This document shows, piece after piece, positions 4,134 to 5,562 of a DNA stretch of 5,562 nucleotides. The notes under the pieces were generated by a model. The model saw nothing but the letters and a program-made list of their open reading frames with translations, ran no database searches and was not told the origin of the DNA. This DNA is from Candidatus Portnoybacteria bacterium CG08_land_8_20_14_0_20_40_83. GTDB lineage: Bacteria > Patescibacteriota > Minisyncoccia > Portnoybacterales > GWB1-42-6. The stretch's first letter is position 1. Every line of letters starts with the position of its first letter. The stretch is taken from positions 1 to 5,562 of the forward strand of contig PEYL01000052.1 in assembly GCA_002774415.1 (NCBI GenBank). The letters are read 5' to 3'. Made by a program: the position numbers and the translations under genes.

Positions 4134-5562
4134 ATGCTAAAGGTCAAGGGCTCAAAAGTGGATAATTTGGGGAAGAAATTTATCCTGTTGTCAGAGGCAG
4201 CGGCACTTTGCTGTTATTCGCAGGAATATTTGAGTTTGCGGGCCAGGCAAGGCAAGTTAAAATCAATAAAAAGGGGCCGAAATTGGATGACCACAAAAGA
4301 ATGGTTGCAGGAATATTTGGACTATTGTGAAGGCTTAAAGCAAAAAAATAAGCCAAAGGGCGGGTTATTAAAGGAAAAAATAAGCGATCTTGTTCCTGAA
4401 ATAGGAAAGGAACAGCAAAAAAAACTGATAAATGTGAAAAAACCAGAAATTATACAAAATTTCTGGTTTTTGCTTTTTAATAAGGCAAAATACGCAGTTT
4501 TAGCTGTTTTAAAATCCGCCGGATTTAGAAAATTGCTGGGTGAAAAACTGCAAAATAGATTAATAACTTTTGGGGAAGAAATCAAATTAGTTATAAATTC
4601 ATTAGGGGAATTATCAAGGTTTATTAATGATTGGTTAATTGAAGAGCAGCCCCGAATAAAAATAAGACAAATGTTAGCTGGATTTTCAGTCATTCTGGCG
4701 ATTTTTGGTTTTCTCTTATTTGTGACAAAATCAGATGTTCAAGGGAACATCGGCAACAATGTAGCTAATCTGGCTGAAAATGGCTGGTTAATATCCGAAA
4801 CAGCCTATAAAGGCTTTAACGGAAAACTTGATGGAATTAAGCCGGCATTTTTAAAAGAGAACATTATATTAAGCATAAGAGAAATTGGGCAGAAATTTTC
4901 CTGGCATGAAGTTTCAGAAAAAACTAAAAACGCTTTAATTTCTGTTCAGAGCTGGTTGCCCGAAAAATCAGGCCAGTTTGGAATTGCAATTTTAGAAAAA
5001 AAAGATGAAGCAAAAAAAGCACCGGATGCCTTGCAGACAGCATTAAAAAATAGTTTTAAAAAGAACGTTCAGAGCTTAGCCATTGCTGGCAGAATGATGA
5101 AAGAAAAATTTGAATTTGGGCAAAATAATTTTTCATCGGATAATTTAAGACTTGCAATTTACGAAAGCGGCCAGAAATTTTTTAAAAAAGCAAAAACCTT
5201 ATCTGCAAGCATCCAGGATGAGATTTTTGGTACAAGAAAAAATATTGCCGATATAGCCTTGGGGATTGGAAGATTGATAAATGGCATCTCGCAGAAATTT
5301 ATTTTTGCAACCCAAATATTTGAAGAAAAATTCAGTTATTTAGTTTTCGGTAAACCTTACCCCGACATACCCAGTTTGGTTATTCTTCGTAAGACACGAT
5401 TGGGAATTTCGCCGGAACAAAAAGCAGAAATAATCAAAGAAGTTTCAGAGGGGGTTAAATCAGGCGGCGGGACTACGAAAGTGATAAGCCAAACAGAAGT
5501 GGCAAGGCTTACAGAAAAAGTGACAGAAATTACAAGAATAACCGAGCGGGTAGAATCGGCCG
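4134..5562 (+). CDS. HTH protein with one TM helix, 3' end beyond window
   Basis: The frame is open to the window end, giving 476 residues with no stop. Residues 17-64 form a MerR/excisionase-type HTH (ILLSEAAALCCYSQEYLSLR, then GKLKSIKRGRNWMTTKEWLQ). A charged linker follows, then a weakly hydrophobic stretch at 109-126, and a clear transmembrane helix MLAGFSVILAIFGFLLFVTK at 180-199. The rest is Lys/Glu-rich and helical, and ends in a V/I-T-E repeat-like tract (EVARLTEKVTEITRITERVE). The layout resembles large CPR proteins with an N-terminal HTH and a long, probably extracytoplasmic, C-terminal region; function is unknown. The ATG at 4134 is chosen for the upstream TATATA. A GTG at 4158 preceded by AAGGG (4146-4150) is a real alternative, and the HTH is complete from either. 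The gene diverges from all protein genes on its left. Confidence 0.9.
   Translation, partial: MLKVKGSKVDNLGKKFILLSEAAALCCYSQEYLSLRARQGKLKSIKRGRNWMTTKEWLQEYLDYCEGLKQKNKPKGGLLKEKISDLVPEIGKEQQKKLINVKKPEIIQNFWFLLFNKAKYAVLAVLKSAGFRKLLGEKLQNRLITFGEEIKLVINSLGELSRFINDWLIEEQPRIKIRQMLAGFSVILAIFGFLLFVTKSDVQGNIGNNVANLAENGWLISETAYKGFNGKLDGIKPAFLKENIILSIREIGQKFSWHEVSEKTKNALISVQSWLPEKSGQFGIAILEKKDEAKKAPDALQTALKNSFKKNVQSLAIAGRMMKEKFEFGQNNFSSDNLRLAIYESGQKFFKKAKTLSASIQDEIFGTRKNIADIALGIGRLINGISQKFIFATQIFEEKFSYLVFGKPYPDIPSLVILRKTRLGISPEQKAEIIKEVSEGVKSGGGTTKVISQTEVARLTEKVTEITRITERVESA
4438..4478 (+). terminator. terminator-like hairpin inside the HTH-TM gene
   Basis: A perfect 14-bp stem AAAAACCAGAAATT (4438-4451)/AATTTCTGGTTTTT (4458-4471) with loop ATACAA is followed by GC and TTTTT. 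It has the shape of an intrinsic terminator, yet it lies within codons 102-115, just after the HTH and linker. It could reduce transcription of the downstream TM part or yield a short HTH-only message. Confidence 0.5.

Noticed and set aside
3914..4147. Minus-strand open frame of 77 codons
   Set aside because: It covers the promoter and hairpins of the candidate small RNA, its start overlaps the divergent HTH-TM gene, and the sequence matches no family I know; its hydrophobic look comes from AT richness.
4322..4693. Minus-strand open frame of 123 codons
   Set aside because: Fully antisense to the well-supported HTH-TM coding sequence; Ser/Phe-rich shadow translation.

Overview
The window is AT-rich and compact. 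It encodes small proteins of types common in Candidate Phyla Radiation bacteria (Patescibacteria, probably a Parcubacteria-like lineage). The evidence is a degenerate LAGLIDADG-fold protein, a two-TM plus PH-like protein, an HTH protein with a single TM segment, tRNAs without encoded CCA, almost no Shine-Dalgarno sequences, and many palindromic intergenic repeats. The lineage call rests on family recognition from memory and was not tested by a search.

Left part (1-1490): a tRNA-Arg(GCG) on the minus strand, then a hairpin-rich repeat of about 190 bp (101-287). Next is a minus-strand gene for a small membrane protein (292-798), whose extended -10 promoter sits so close to the ATG that the mRNA is probably leaderless. 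Two more palindromic stretches follow (834-900, 904-1041). A well-formed plus-strand promoter (1042-1070) then drives two tandem serine tRNAs, GCT and TGA. A hairpin repeat (1356-1406) and a bidirectional terminator (1427-1450) close this part.

Middle (1491-3217): three minus-strand genes. They are a LAGLIDADG-like protein (1491-2099, also probably leaderless), a ComF-family phosphoribosyltransferase (2156-2890, with its own terminator), and a 69-residue MerR/excisionase-like HTH protein (3008-3217).

Non-coding centre (3218-4133): about 900 bp without a convincing gene. It holds three perfect TTATCCACA DnaA boxes and several near-matches, AT-rich tracts, inverted repeats and a cloverleaf-like palindromic repeat. 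Protein genes to the left (292-3217) point left, and the gene to the right points right. Together these suggest a chromosomal replication origin (inference). At its right edge a good plus-strand promoter precedes a long rod-like hairpin ending in a U-rich tract. This is either an unrecognised small RNA of about 120 nt or an attenuated leader.

Right part (4134-5562): the start of a large plus-strand protein with an N-terminal HTH, one transmembrane helix near residues 180-200 and a long helical region, cut off by the window end. A perfect 14-bp hairpin followed by U tracts lies inside its coding sequence, just after the HTH and linker.

The points most worth following are the candidate oriC, the structured RNA beside it, the membrane-anchored HTH protein encoded next to it with its internal terminator-like hairpin, and the leaderless promoter architecture.
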